A DNA stretch of 64,000 nucleotides from Planctomycetota bacterium (GTDB taxonomy: Bacteria > Planctomycetota > UBA1135 > UBA2386). The notes beneath the pieces were generated by a model, which was given only the letters and a program-made list of their open reading frames with translations, was not told the DNA's origin and did no database searches. This document shows, piece after piece, positions 1 to 9,019 of this stretch (position 1 is its first letter; every line of letters starts with the position of its first letter). The DNA is taken from assembly GCA_016794425.1 (NCBI GenBank), contig JAEUHR010000023.1, positions 267,387 to 331,386 on the forward strand. Direction: 5' to 3'. The position numbers and the translations under genes are program-made.

Positions 1-1797
1 CAGCAGCGGCTCCAGGTTCTTCACCGTCATCGTGACGTTGGTGCCGCCGGCCCACGTGCCGGTCACCACCTGCTGCGGGCAGCCCTGGCTACCCGGGCGG
101 CAGCCGCCGAGGTCGACGTTCGCCGTGTCGCTCGGCACGAGGCCGTAGGCCGCGACGCCGGCCCAGCCGGTCGTCCAGAGGTTGCCTTCGCCGAAGCCAC
201 CGCGGTAGCGCGAGCCATCGAGGATGCCGTAGCTCTCCGGCGCCCACTCGACGCTGGTCTGCGCATCCGACGTGACCGGGCGCGGGTCCAGGAACGTGAC
301 CGGCGCCATCACGATCGTGCCGCCGGTGATCGTCAGCGTGACCGCCGTGCCGCGCGTGCGGGCCGCGATCGGCAGCGTCACCGTCGTGACGTTGTTGTTG
401 TTGTTGCCGGCGTAGGGCGCGCGCACGCCGCGGGCGTCGGCCTCGGCGTAGGCCAGCGGACGCGGGTTGTTGAAGAACAGGATGTCGCGGAACTCGATCA
501 GGTTGCCCGGCGCCTGCGCGGTGTAGGCCTGGGCCGGCGTCAGTTCGGCGCCACCCGGGAACGGGTTGACCGCCGACAGCGTCGCCGAGCTGGTCAGCCA
601 GCGCGTCGGCCAGTCGATCACGCCGTTGGTCGTGCACAGGCTCTCGCTGTTGCCGGCTTCGCCGTCCGAACCCTCGTTCGAGACGATCAGGTCGCCGATG
701 TCCATGAAGATGCAGTTGTGGTACTGCACGCGCGCGTTGTCGCGCCACGCGGTGGCGTGGTCGCCGCCGTTGCTCGAGGTCGGCACCAGGCCCTGCGGCG
801 CACCGACGACCGTGAAGTTGGCGATGATCGACGAGGTCACCGGCTGCCAGTGGCAGAACTCGGCGCCGTCGGTCTCGAACATGTTGTCGCCGATGCCCGA
901 GCCCTGCGACGTGCCGGCGGCGTTGAAGCCCTGCACCATCAGGCCGTGCTGGGCCTTGCCGCGCCAGCCCTGGTCGACGTCGAAGCTGTCGTCACCGCAG
1001 CTCCAGACCACGACGTTCTTCAGGCTGACCGTGCCGCCCCAGATCTCGATGCCGTCGTCGACGCTGTTGATGGTCTCGATGTGGTGGATCGAGGTGCCGC
1101 GGCCGATCGCGCCGAGGCTGTAGCCGTTCAGCTCGACGGTCGAGCCGGCGATGAAGCCGCTGTAGCGCAGCGACACGTAGCTCAGCGAACCGCTGCTGTC
1201 GTTGTCGCCCTGGCCGTCGCTGGTGAAGCCGCCCGGGAACGCGGTGACGACCTGGCCGCCGCCGTAGTCACGCAGGTTGGCGCGCAGCAGGCCTTCCATC
1301 GAGCCGTAGTTGGCGCTGCTCGGCACCGACGTGTTGGTGACGATGCGCTGCGTGTTCATGTAACCCTCGCCATGCAGCGTCAGGCCGCCCCATTCGGCGC
1401 CCGCGGTCTGGCGGTAGCTGCCCGTCATGTTGGTCGACAGGCCACCGACCGGCGTCGTGCCGTCGGCCTTCGAGGTGAAGACGATCGGCTGCGTGCGAGT
1501 GCCGTTCGCGATCAGCAGCGCGCCGCGGTCGATCGACAGCGAGGCCGGGCCCGAGCCCGGCGTCGGGAAGTTGACCGTCGTGTCGCTGGCGATGACGGTG
1601 CCCGGCAGGATCGTCAGCGTGGCGCCGTCGAGCACGTGGATCTCGCCGTCGAGCTCGTAGATGTTCGGCGGGCCCCAGGTCTGGGAGACCGCGATGTCGC
1701 TGTTGACGACGACCGTCGGGACGATCGTCTGGGCCGAGGCGACGCCGGTCGCGGCGAGCGCGATCAGCGAGCCCTGGAAGGAACGGGGGAGGTTCAT
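1..1797 (-). CDS. Secreted right-handed beta-helix-type protein, C-terminus cut by window edge
   Basis: The frame is open from an ATG at 1797 to base 1, giving 599 codons with no stop, so the C-terminus lies outside the window. The first ~24 residues form a signal peptide (MNLPRS, then a hydrophobic stretch ending in ASAQ). Next comes the pattern YELDGEIHVLDGATLTILPG, which is typical of large secreted beta-helix proteins of Bacteroidetes and planctomycetes. Asn/Gly/Thr-rich repeats follow, with phrases such as VDDGIEIWGGTVSLKNVVV that fit rungs of a parallel beta-helix. A run of five Asn is encoded by repeated GTT/AAC near 391-408. No catalytic motif is recognised; a surface or adhesive role is a guess. 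No Shine-Dalgarno is visible before the start. Confidence 0.8.
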   Translation of the reverse strand, partial: MNLPRSFQGSLIALAATGVASAQTIVPTVVVNSDIAVSQTWGPPNIYELDGEIHVLDGATLTILPGTVIASDTTVNFPTPGSGPASLSIDRGALLIANGTRTQPIVFTSKADGTTPVGGLSTNMTGSYRQTAGAEWGGLTLHGEGYMNTQRIVTNTSVPSSANYGSMEGLLRANLRDYGGGQVVTAFPGGFTSDGQGDNDSSGSLSYVSLRYSGFIAGSTVELNGYSLGAIGRGTSIHHIETINSVDDGIEIWGGTVSLKNVVVWSCGDDSFDVDQGWRGKAQHGLMVQGFNAAGTSQGSGIGDNMFETDGAEFCHWQPVTSSIIANFTVVGAPQGLVPTSSNGGDHATAWRDNARVQYHNCIFMDIGDLIVSNEGSDGEAGNSESLCTTNGVIDWPTRWLTSSATLSAVNPFPGGAELTPAQAYTAQAPGNLIEFRDILFFNNPRPLAYAEADARGVRAPYAGNNNNNVTTVTLPIAARTRGTAVTLTITGGTIVMAPVTFLDPRPVTSDAQTSVEWAPESYGILDGSRYRGGFGEGNLWTTGWAGVAAYGLVPSDTANVDLGGCRPGSQGCPQQVVTGTWAGGTNVTMTVKNLEPLL

Positions 1798-1936
1798 GGG
1801 TTTGGTTGGCTGCAGTGGTGCTGGAAGGAGAAGAAGGCTCGAGGCGCCGCTCGCCTCGACGGCCAGCACGCTAGGCCCGTGTGTGGAGACGCCGTGAAGA
1901 GCGCGTGATCCTTCGCGGAGCCGCGGCGGGTTGCCG

Positions 1937-2923
1937 TCAGAGCGTCGTCCAGTCCGCCGTCAGGGTCTCGTCGACCTCGCCGTCGCCGTCGGCATCGACC
2001 TCGATCGAGATCGTCGACGTGAAGTCCACCATGCGCACGGTGATCAGGCTGTCGCCGGCACCGCGCACCTCGAGCACGCCGGCCCACGGGTAGCCGAACA
2101 GCGTGATGCCGGTGAACACCTGCGTCGTCTCGTAGCGCAGCTCGCCGTCGAGGTCGGGCACCTGCACGGCGCCGCGTGAAGAAAGCGAGAAGGCGAACTC
2201 GGCCGGGAACTCGTCGTAGCCGAGCGCGGTGCCCGACTGCAGCAGCGCATCGCCGAACGCGAGGCCCTGGTCGATCTCGAGCCGCGTCGACTCGACGGTC
2301 GGCTTGCGTTCGCGCCGGAACTGCACCGCGCCGGCGATCGTGACCGCGTCGGCGCCGGTGCCGACCGTCAGGTTGACGAACGTCATGCGGCCCGCGATCG
2401 ACCAGTACTGGCTCGACGGCGGCGTGCCCGCGACGACCGTGCCGTCGACCGTCAGCACGCCGCTCAGTTCGAGTTCGCCGTCGCGCCAGGCCGTGAACGC
2501 GCTGACGAACGTGTCGCCGGTCGAGACCTTCTGGTCGCCGTCACGGTCCTCCCAGGTCAGGATCACCTGGCCGCCGTCGGGCCCGGCCAGCGTCTGCGAC
2601 ACCGCGCCGGCCAGCACGGCCGGCGCGAACAGCAGCTCGTCGACGCGGCGCGCGACCACGTTGCCGAGCTGCAGCGGCGCCGGCGCCGCCGGCGGCGCGA
2701 CCGCGAGCAGGCCGCTGCCGACCGCGCCGATCGGCGTGAAGCCGAACGCGGCCTCGATCGCCAGCAGCGCCACCTGTTCGGCGTTCTCGGCCGTGATCTG
2801 CGCGCCCGGCGTCGCCACCACGGCCGACGACGAGCCGCGGCTGCAGGCGGCGGCGAGCAGGAACAGCGGAACGGCGACGGCGAGCGATGTCTTCACGGCG
2901 ATCACGGGCCGGGATGCTCGCAC
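1937..2923 (-). CDS. Putative lipoprotein of unknown function
   Basis: The protein has 328 residues with an N-terminal lipoprotein signal ending in the lipobox LAAAC, so the mature protein should start at that Cys and be membrane anchored. An alternative GTG start at 2896 would give a shorter, more usual n-region (VKTSLAVAVPLFLLAAAC). Two Asp-rich loops, DRDGDQKVSTGD in the middle and DADGDGEVDE near the C-terminus, resemble EF-hand or dockerin-type calcium loops. The rest looks beta-rich. It lies downstream of the glycosyltransferase cluster on the same strand, 73 bases after the stop of the GT2 gene. I do not recognise the family, and a calcium-binding envelope role is only inferred from the loops. 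Confidence 0.8.
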   Translation of the reverse strand: MRASRPVIAVKTSLAVAVPLFLLAAACSRGSSSAVVATPGAQITAENAEQVALLAIEAAFGFTPIGAVGSGLLAVAPPAAPAPLQLGNVVARRVDELLFAPAVLAGAVSQTLAGPDGGQVILTWEDRDGDQKVSTGDTFVSAFTAWRDGELELSGVLTVDGTVVAGTPPSSQYWSIAGRMTFVNLTVGTGADAVTIAGAVQFRRERKPTVESTRLEIDQGLAFGDALLQSGTALGYDEFPAEFAFSLSSRGAVQVPDLDGELRYETTQVFTGITLFGYPWAGVLEVRGAGDSLITVRMVDFTSTISIEVDADGDGEVDETLTADWTTL

Positions 2924-2996
2924 GCACCTGCGCGGCGTCGACCCGCATCCGCACGTTTGGCCGTTCCTTCATCGCCGCTTCAAGCGCGGCGCGCGG

Positions 2997-3962
2997 TCAC
3001 GGCCGGTGCATCCAGCGATCGACGAGCCGGAACAACACGCCGTACCACCGACGCTTCAGCCGCTCGTGGTTGGCGCCGAGGTACTGCCCCCACGCGGTCC
3101 ACTTCGCATAGCCGACGGCCCACCGCTCGAGCTCGGCGCGCTGCAGAGGCGACAGGCCCGGCTCCTCGGCGACCTGCCGCAGGAAGTGCGCGCCGCCATC
3201 GCGCACGGCGCGGCGGCAGTGGTCGAGCGTCGGGATCACGCACAGACCGAACAGCGCGAACAGGTTCTGGTGGTCGCAGTAGACGCGTTTGCCCTCCTGC
3301 TTCGGCGTCGTGCGATGGCTGTGCACGACCGCCGACTCGGGCACGAACGCGATGCAGCCGCCGTGCTCGATCACGCGCTTGCCGAACGTCACGTCCTCGC
3401 CGAACCGCCGCCAGCCGAAGCGGTACTTCGCCCACGACGTGCGGCGCACGCTGCTGGCGACGTTGTCGAACGCCGACAGGCGCAGCCGCTGCATCGGCTC
3501 GAGCATGTCCCACGTGGTCCCCGCCGGCAGCCGCTGGTGCGACAGCGTGCGCCGGTCCCCCATCCACTCCTCGATGCGGCGCCGCAGCAGCGGATTGCAG
3601 TCCGGCCGCGCGATCTGCCGGCACCACGCGGCGTCGACGGTCGGGTCGGCGTAGGCGCCGAGCAGCGCCGGCAGCCAGTTCGTGTCGGCCGGCGTCGCGT
3701 CCTGCGTCAGCAGCACGATCACGTCGCCGCCGCTCTGCTCGATGCCGAGGTCGCGCGTCGCGCCGTGGTTGAACTGCGACTGCGGGATCGTGCGCACCGC
3801 GAAGCCGTGCCGCTGCAGCACGGCCTGCGTGCCGTCGGTCGAGCCGCTGTCGATCGCGATGCGCTCGAGCCGGTCGGCGCCGGGCTGCGCGTCGACGGCG
3901 CTCAGCACCTCTTCGAGCAGCGGCCCGGCGTTCCAGGTCGGGATCACGAGGCTCGCCTTCAT
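2997..3962 (-). CDS. GT2-family glycosyltransferase (rhamnosyltransferase-like)
   Basis: This is a 321-residue GT-A fold enzyme. The N-terminus MKASLVIPTWNAGPLLEEVL is the classic nucleotide-sugar binding start, followed by IDSGSTDGTQ. The acidic sugar-nucleotide/metal site is LLTQDATPAD and the downstream catalytic region has FGEDVTFGKRVIEHG. The family transfers a sugar from an NDP donor to a growing glycan on the cytoplasmic side of the membrane. The ATG at 3962 overlaps the stop of the upstream GT4 gene as ATGA, which fixes the start and indicates translational coupling. A longer open frame upstream has no glycosyltransferase character and was ignored. It is the last gene of the minus-strand glycosyltransferase run. 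The sugar specificity cannot be told from sequence. Confidence 0.9.
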   Translation of the reverse strand: MKASLVIPTWNAGPLLEEVLSAVDAQPGADRLERIAIDSGSTDGTQAVLQRHGFAVRTIPQSQFNHGATRDLGIEQSGGDVIVLLTQDATPADTNWLPALLGAYADPTVDAAWCRQIARPDCNPLLRRRIEEWMGDRRTLSHQRLPAGTTWDMLEPMQRLRLSAFDNVASSVRRTSWAKYRFGWRRFGEDVTFGKRVIEHGGCIAFVPESAVVHSHRTTPKQEGKRVYCDHQNLFALFGLCVIPTLDHCRRAVRDGGAHFLRQVAEEPGLSPLQRAELERWAVGYAKWTAWGQYLGANHERLKRRWYGVLFRLVDRWMHRP

Positions 3963-5299
3963 GCCGGCTTGCCCGTCAGTTCGGCGTAGAGCGCGCGCAG
4001 CTGCGCCAGGTTGTCGTCGATGCTCGGCGGCCGCGGCGGTGCGAGCGCCAGTTCGTGCGCCGGGTCGGCGGCGATGCGGTCCAGCACCGCGGCCAGCGCC
4101 GCCGCGTCGCCGGCCGGGAACAGCATGCCGCTGCGCCCCGGCACGACGATCTCGCGGATGCCGCCGAGGTCGCTGGCGACGACCGGCACGCCGGCGTGCA
4201 GCGCTTCGAGCACCGAGAACGGCGTGTTCTCGTACCACAGCGACGGCACCACCAGCACGTCGAGCGCCGCCAGCACGCCGCCGAGCTCGCGCGGCGCGAA
4301 CGCGCCGTGGAACGTCACGCGCGGATCGTCGATGCCGTCGACCAGCGCCTCGGAGAAGCCCGGCTGCGAGTCGCGGCTGCCGTGCACGTGCAGGTGCACG
4401 TCGTCGCGGCCGAGCCGCCGCATCGCGTCGAGCAGTACGTGCACGCCCTTGTGGCGCGAGATCGAGCCGACGTAGCCGATGTCGAGCCGCGGCCGCCCCG
4501 GCACCGGCTTCTTCGGCGGCATGTCGACGAACCGGTCCGGCGCGAGGCCGTACGGCAGGTGCACCAGCTTGTGCTCGGGCAGGCCGTGGTCGCGGTAGAC
4601 GCCGGCCAGGAAGCGCGACGGCGCGAGCACGCGGTCGGCGCGCGCCAGCAGCGCCATCAGGTGCTCCTTGCGGCCGAGCAGCGCGTGCGCCTGCCGCACC
4701 GCCGACGCGCCCTGGTTGCCGGCCGGCGTCGGCCGCGCGCCGATCCTGCGCACGTCCGCCTCGATGCGCCGTTCCGCCACCGCGGCGCCGAGCCGTTCAT
4801 CGACGCAGGCGATGCAGCCGGCGCCACCCTCGGGCGGCCCGTCGCACAGGCTGCCGTCGCGGCGCCACAGCAGGTAGTTCGGGCAGATCCACCAGAAGTC
4901 CATCAGGTGCACGCACAGCGGCAGCCCGCGCAGCTTCGGCTGCTCGATCGCGCCGGTGCCGATGTTGCGCGGGTGGAACAGGTGCACGAGGTCGTAGCCG
5001 ACTTCGTCGAGGTGGCGCGCCAGCAGCTGGCCGGCGAGCGGGTTCTCGTAGTCGCGCAGTTCGGGGTTCGGCGACTGCCGGTGGTGCACGGCGATGCGCC
5101 GCACGGGCACGTCCTCGACCTGCTCGTCGCGCTCGAGGAACAGGCGCTCCGGGCTGTCGAACTGCAGCAGCGGTTCGTACGCCAGCACACGTGCGTCGAC
5201 GCCGGCCGCCCGCAGGCCGCGCGCCAGCGCCCGCACGTACTGCTCGGTGCCGGTGATGTGGCGCGGCAGGTATTGGTGCAGCGCGAGCAGGACCTTCAC
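3959..5299 (-). CDS. GT4-family glycosyltransferase
   Basis: This 446-residue GT-B enzyme starts with GTG at 5299, overlapping the stop of the upstream gene as GTGA. The N-terminus MKVLLALHQYLPRHITGTEQ and the C-terminal donor-binding segment YENTPFSVLEALHAGVPVVA (the EX7E-type region of GT4 enzymes) define the family. A cysteine cluster near residues 165-195 (CPN, GSLCDG, GCIAC) matches the Cys-rich acceptor-side loop seen in a subset of GT4 proteins and recurs in the half-length protein at 53951-54631. It would act on the cytoplasmic face in assembling the glycan later exported by Wzm/Wzt. Donor and acceptor are unknown. Confidence 0.9.
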   Translation of the reverse strand: MKVLLALHQYLPRHITGTEQYVRALARGLRAAGVDARVLAYEPLLQFDSPERLFLERDEQVEDVPVRRIAVHHRQSPNPELRDYENPLAGQLLARHLDEVGYDLVHLFHPRNIGTGAIEQPKLRGLPLCVHLMDFWWICPNYLLWRRDGSLCDGPPEGGAGCIACVDERLGAAVAERRIEADVRRIGARPTPAGNQGASAVRQAHALLGRKEHLMALLARADRVLAPSRFLAGVYRDHGLPEHKLVHLPYGLAPDRFVDMPPKKPVPGRPRLDIGYVGSISRHKGVHVLLDAMRRLGRDDVHLHVHGSRDSQPGFSEALVDGIDDPRVTFHGAFAPRELGGVLAALDVLVVPSLWYENTPFSVLEALHAGVPVVASDLGGIREIVVPGRSGMLFPAGDAAALAAVLDRIAADPAHELALAPPRPPSIDDNLAQLRALYAELTGKPA

Positions 5300-7431
5300 G
5301 ACGGCTTCCCGAGGCGATCGAGGAACGCGCGCTCGTGCTCCTGCAGCTGCCGCGGGAACAGCCGCCGCGAGGCGACCTCGCGCAGCAGCAGCGCGATCCA
5401 CTGCTCGCGTTCGCGCAGCGTGCGATCGCGGTCGGCGAGCTCGTCGGCGAGTTGCTTGACGCTGGCCAGCAGCGCGCGCTCGTCGGCGGCCCCGGCGGTG
5501 CGCAGCGTCTGTGCGAACTTCTCGGCCTCCTGCTGCAGGAACTGCAGCCGGTTGCGCATGCCTTCGCGGTCGACGCCGCGCACGAAGCCGACGATGCGCG
5601 CCAGCTCGGCCGTGTGCTCGTGCACGGCGCGCAACTCGCGGTCGGCGGCCTGGTACTCGCGCTCGAGCGCGACGTGGCCCTGCTGCAGCGCCGCGAGGCG
5701 CCGTTCGGCGTCGACCGCGCGCTGCTGCACGGCCTGCAGCTGCGCCGCCAGCGCCTGCTGGTCGCGCTGCGCCGCCTGCAGCCGCGATTCGTCCTGCTGC
5801 CGGGCCTGCTGCAGCGCGCGCAGCTGCTGCTCCAGACGCTTCGCCTCGTCGGCGTTCCGCTTCGCCTCGTCGGCGCTGCGCTTCGCCTCGTCGGCGCTGC
5901 GCTTCGCCTCGTCGGCGTTGCGCTGCGCGGCCAGCCGGGCCTCGCCGAGCTCGCGCTCGGCTTCCTGGCGCCGCTCCTGCACCCGCTTCAGCTCGGCCTG
6001 CGCCTCGCGCAGCCAGACCTGCACCTGCTCGAGCTGCTGCGCGACGCTCGCCCGCGCCCCCTCGGCGCGTTCGGCGCGGTCCGACTGCGCGTGCCGCTGG
6101 GCGTCGATCTCGCGCCGCTCCGCGCGCGTCTGCTCGAGCACGCGCGCGGTCGCGGTCGCGGCGCCGCGGCACAGCGTGATGTCGCGGCCGAGCGCTTCGA
6201 ATGCCGCCGCTGCCGGCGTCACCAGCTGCGTCTCGGCGCGGTGCAGCGCCGCCTCCAGTTCGTCGCCCTGCAGCAGACCGGCGTCGATGCAGCTGCGCAG
6301 CAGCGCGATCCGGCTCGACTGCACCAGCACGCAGACCTGGTGCGCAGGCAGCGAGTGCTGCACGAGGCCGATGCTGATCCGGTCGAGCACCGCGCGCTGC
6401 GCGGCGGCGTCACCGGCCGGCAGCCGCGCCAGCACCGCGGCCACGAAGCCGGCCAGTTCGCCGGGCCCCAGCTGCCACAGCTCCGGCAGGTCGGCCAGCG
6501 CGCGCGCGACCTGGTCCGGTCGGTGCTGCGCCAGCACGAACAACCGCTCGCGGTCCGGCGCGGCCACGGCCTGCGCCGGATCGGCGACCAGCTCGAGCGC
6601 GGTCGTGCCGACCACGTCGAAGTTGGCGCGCCGCGCGCGCAGCGTCCAGTCGAGCAGGCTCGTCGCGCCGAGCAGGCCTTCGTCGAACGCACCGACGCTC
6701 GCGAACGCCGCGCGCCGTACCACGAACGCCTCCGGCGCGGCCCACGGCACCGGGAACGGCGCCGGACCGGCGGGCTTCGGCACCGGCCGCGGCACGAGCC
6801 GCAGCAGCGTGTCGGCTTCGACGCAACCGACGGCTGTGGCCTCGCCGCGGGCGACGCTCGGCGCCAGCAGAGCGACGTTCGCCGCCGGCACGGCCGGCAC
6901 CGCCGCAGCCGCGACGCGGACGCCCGGACCGACGAACAGCACGGCTTCGGCCGAGGTGCCCGCGAGGCCGAGGTTCCAGCACTGCGCCGGCGTCGTCGCG
7001 TCGCGGTGCACGAGCAGCGTCACGCCGGCGTCGGCGAAGTCTGCCGGCACGTCGGCCGGCACCCCGACCCAGCAGACCGGCAGGTCGCCGCCGGCGGTGC
7101 GGTGCGCCGTGGCAGCAGCCAGCGACCCCTCACCCCAGAACACGATCGCCAGCGGCGCCGCCGCCGCGGACCGGTCCGGCGCCACACCGCCGCCGTGCGC
7201 GAGCCGCTGGCGCGTGTCGGCCAGCAGGCGTTCGAGTTCGCCGATCCGCGCGACGAGCCGCTCGCGGTCGCCGAGCTGGCGCCGCGCCTCGGCCAGTTCT
7301 TCGAGGAAGCCCAGCGACTGCTCGGTCAGGTCGCGCAGCTGGCGCTCGCGCTCGAACAGGTCGCGCTGCAGCCCGGACGGTTCGCCGCCGGCGGGTTCGT
7401 CGTTGCGCTTGCCTGTGCCCTTGCGGCTCAT
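5296..7431 (-). CDS. GT2-like domain fused to a long coiled coil
   Basis: The protein has 711 residues. Residues ~15-80 are a short coiled coil and ~92-285 look like a GT-A (GT2) fold, retaining the C-terminal signature GAFDEGLLGATSLLDWTLRA. The usual N-terminal VSIIVP and the DxD-type metal motif are not evident, so catalysis is doubtful. Residues ~420-690 are an almost uninterrupted coiled coil rich in Ala, Glu, Gln and Arg. It contains four exact seven-residue units of the EAKRSAD type at about residues 504-531. The C-terminus (REREQWIALLLREVASRRLF) is amphipathic and could touch a membrane. Its stop overlaps the next GT4 start. It could be a scaffold or a length ruler for the glycan machinery; that is inference by analogy with WbdD. 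Confidence 0.85.
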   Translation of the reverse strand: MSRKGTGKRNDEPAGGEPSGLQRDLFERERQLRDLTEQSLGFLEELAEARRQLGDRERLVARIGELERLLADTRQRLAHGGGVAPDRSAAAAPLAIVFWGEGSLAAATAHRTAGGDLPVCWVGVPADVPADFADAGVTLLVHRDATTPAQCWNLGLAGTSAEAVLFVGPGVRVAAAAVPAVPAANVALLAPSVARGEATAVGCVEADTLLRLVPRPVPKPAGPAPFPVPWAAPEAFVVRRAAFASVGAFDEGLLGATSLLDWTLRARRANFDVVGTTALELVADPAQAVAAPDRERLFVLAQHRPDQVARALADLPELWQLGPGELAGFVAAVLARLPAGDAAAQRAVLDRISIGLVQHSLPAHQVCVLVQSSRIALLRSCIDAGLLQGDELEAALHRAETQLVTPAAAAFEALGRDITLCRGAATATARVLEQTRAERREIDAQRHAQSDRAERAEGARASVAQQLEQVQVWLREAQAELKRVQERRQEAERELGEARLAAQRNADEAKRSADEAKRSADEAKRNADEAKRLEQQLRALQQARQQDESRLQAAQRDQQALAAQLQAVQQRAVDAERRLAALQQGHVALEREYQAADRELRAVHEHTAELARIVGFVRGVDREGMRNRLQFLQQEAEKFAQTLRTAGAADERALLASVKQLADELADRDRTLREREQWIALLLREVASRRLFPRQLQEHERAFLDRLGKPS
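5839..5922 (-). repeat. Four tandem 21-bp repeats inside the coiled-coil gene
   Basis: Four head-to-tail copies of a 21-base unit, plus-strand consensus cttcgcctcgtcggcgctgc followed by g, start at 5839, 5860, 5881 and 5902 and differ at only one to three bases. On the coding (minus) strand each copy encodes one heptad of the coiled coil (DEAKRSA or DEAKRNA). The repeat length keeps the frame and the heptad register, so copy-number change would lengthen or shorten the coil without breaking the protein. Confidence 0.95.
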
Positions 7432-7447
7432 GCGACCGATGCGTGCG

Positions 7448-8911
7448 TCAGCCCTTGCGCCGGCGCTGCATGCCGTCGCGGATCTTCTCGATGCGGCGCT
7501 TCAGCGACCACCGCGGTCGCTTCGGCTGCGCCGGCGCGGCCGCCTGCGGCGGCGGCACCGGCGTCGGCGGCGGCACCGGCGGCGGCGGCGCCGGCCGTTG
7601 CCCGACCTCGCGCAGGTGCTCCTCGAGCTTCTGCGCGTGCATCTGCGCGGTGCGCAGCTGCGCCTCGGCGCCGTGGCAGCGCTGCTGCCATGCCGACAGC
7701 TCGCGTTCCAGGTCGTTAAACTTGTAGCGCGCGGCGATCGCGAGGCTCTCGCGCACCGTCGCGTCGAGCGGCTGGCGCGGGCTCGTGCGGTCGCGCGCGG
7801 TCGCGATCGCGCGTTCGTAGCTCGCGAACGTCAGCTCGGCCGTGCGCCGCCACGAGAACGTCTTCTCGCGCGCCGTGCCGCGTTCGATCAGCGCCTGCAC
7901 CTCGGGCCCGCCGTCGAGCACCTTGCGCAACAGCTGTTCGAGCTGGCGGTCGTCGCCGGGCCGGTGCAGCCACGCGCCGTCGCCGCAGACCTCGGGGATC
8001 GACATCGCCGCGGCCGCCACCACCGGCGTGCGCAGCGCCATCGCCTCGATCGGCGGGATGCCGAACCCTTCTTCGAGCGACGGGTACGCCATCGCGCGGC
8101 AGCCCTGGATCAGGGCCTTGATGTCGTGGTCGTCGAGGCCCTGCACCCACTGCACGCGGTCGGCGATGCCGAGCTGCGCGATGATCTCGTCGCTGGTCTC
8201 GCCGGGGTTCTTCCAGATCTTCGTGCCGGCGATGCAGAGCCGCACCGACTTCGGCAGCCGCGCCAGCGCGCGCAGCAGCGTCGCGTGGTCCTTGTGCGGG
8301 TAGTCCTTGCCGACCGCGAGCAGGAAGTCGCCGTCGAAGCCGATGCGGCGGCAGCGCTGCTTGACCTCGGCCGCGGGCAGCGGCGCGTGGAAGTCCGGAT
8401 CGACCGCCAGCGGCGCCACGTCGGCGATCGACGGATCGCCGCCGAGGTCGCGTTCGATCTCGCCCTTGACCGACTCGCTGTGCACCAGCAGCCGGTCGCT
8501 GTTGCGGATCAGCCGCTTGATGAAGCCGTTGTACCAGTCCCAGTGCTCGCGGTCGGGGAAGTACTCCGGGTGCCGGTTCAGGATCGCGTCGTGCACCTCG
8601 ACCACCGACGCGGGCGCCAGCAGCGGCAGGAACAGGTCGCGCGGCGTCGTGTCCGGAAACCACGTCATGTGGTAGACGTCCGGCCGCTGGGCCGGATCGG
8701 TCAGCACCTTGACGATGTCCTCGGTGGTCCACACCTCGCAGCGCTCGACGTTCGCGGGCAGCGGCTTGGCGGGGTTGGTGTGCTTGATCACGACCACGCG
8801 CAACCTCTTGACCTTCGGCAGGTTGGCGAGTTCGCGCAGCACGTTCAGCTGAACGCGTTCGAGGCCCGACAGCGGGCGGTTCAGCATGCGGGCGTCGAAC
8901 AGGATGTCCAT
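7448..8911 (-). CDS. GT4-family glycosyltransferase (mannosyltransferase-like) with Pro-rich tail
   Basis: This is a 487-residue GT-B enzyme. It starts MDILFDARMLNRPLSGLERV, and the donor domain shows FLLAVGKDYPHKDHATLLRA and YPSLEEGFGIPPIEAMALRT, which hold the conserved Glu residues of GT4 retaining enzymes. After the catalytic region (to ~residue 370) comes a helical segment with coiled-coil character, a Pro-rich stretch around residues 450-470 (PAPPPPVPPPTPVPPP) and a basic C-terminus. The tail could bind a partner, possibly the coiled-coil protein encoded next. It ends 17 bases before that gene and 108 bases after the upstream GT4 gene on the same strand. Substrate unknown. Confidence 0.92.
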   Translation of the reverse strand: MDILFDARMLNRPLSGLERVQLNVLRELANLPKVKRLRVVVIKHTNPAKPLPANVERCEVWTTEDIVKVLTDPAQRPDVYHMTWFPDTTPRDLFLPLLAPASVVEVHDAILNRHPEYFPDREHWDWYNGFIKRLIRNSDRLLVHSESVKGEIERDLGGDPSIADVAPLAVDPDFHAPLPAAEVKQRCRRIGFDGDFLLAVGKDYPHKDHATLLRALARLPKSVRLCIAGTKIWKNPGETSDEIIAQLGIADRVQWVQGLDDHDIKALIQGCRAMAYPSLEEGFGIPPIEAMALRTPVVAAAAMSIPEVCGDGAWLHRPGDDRQLEQLLRKVLDGGPEVQALIERGTAREKTFSWRRTAELTFASYERAIATARDRTSPRQPLDATVRESLAIAARYKFNDLERELSAWQQRCHGAEAQLRTAQMHAQKLEEHLREVGQRPAPPPPVPPPTPVPPPQAAAPAQPKRPRWSLKRRIEKIRDGMQRRRKG

Positions 8912-9019
8912 GACGGGCGGCCCGGGCAGGTGGCGGGCGGTCGGATCCTATCGACGCGCCGGCACGGAGTCATGGAACCGAAGCCGCGGCCCGTGGATCC
9001 GACGGCACCGGAGCTGCGG

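Noticed and set aside
391..408. GTT repeat as microsatellite or phase-variation site
   Set aside because: It encodes a short Asn run in frame and changes by triplets only. Five units is too few to argue for switching.
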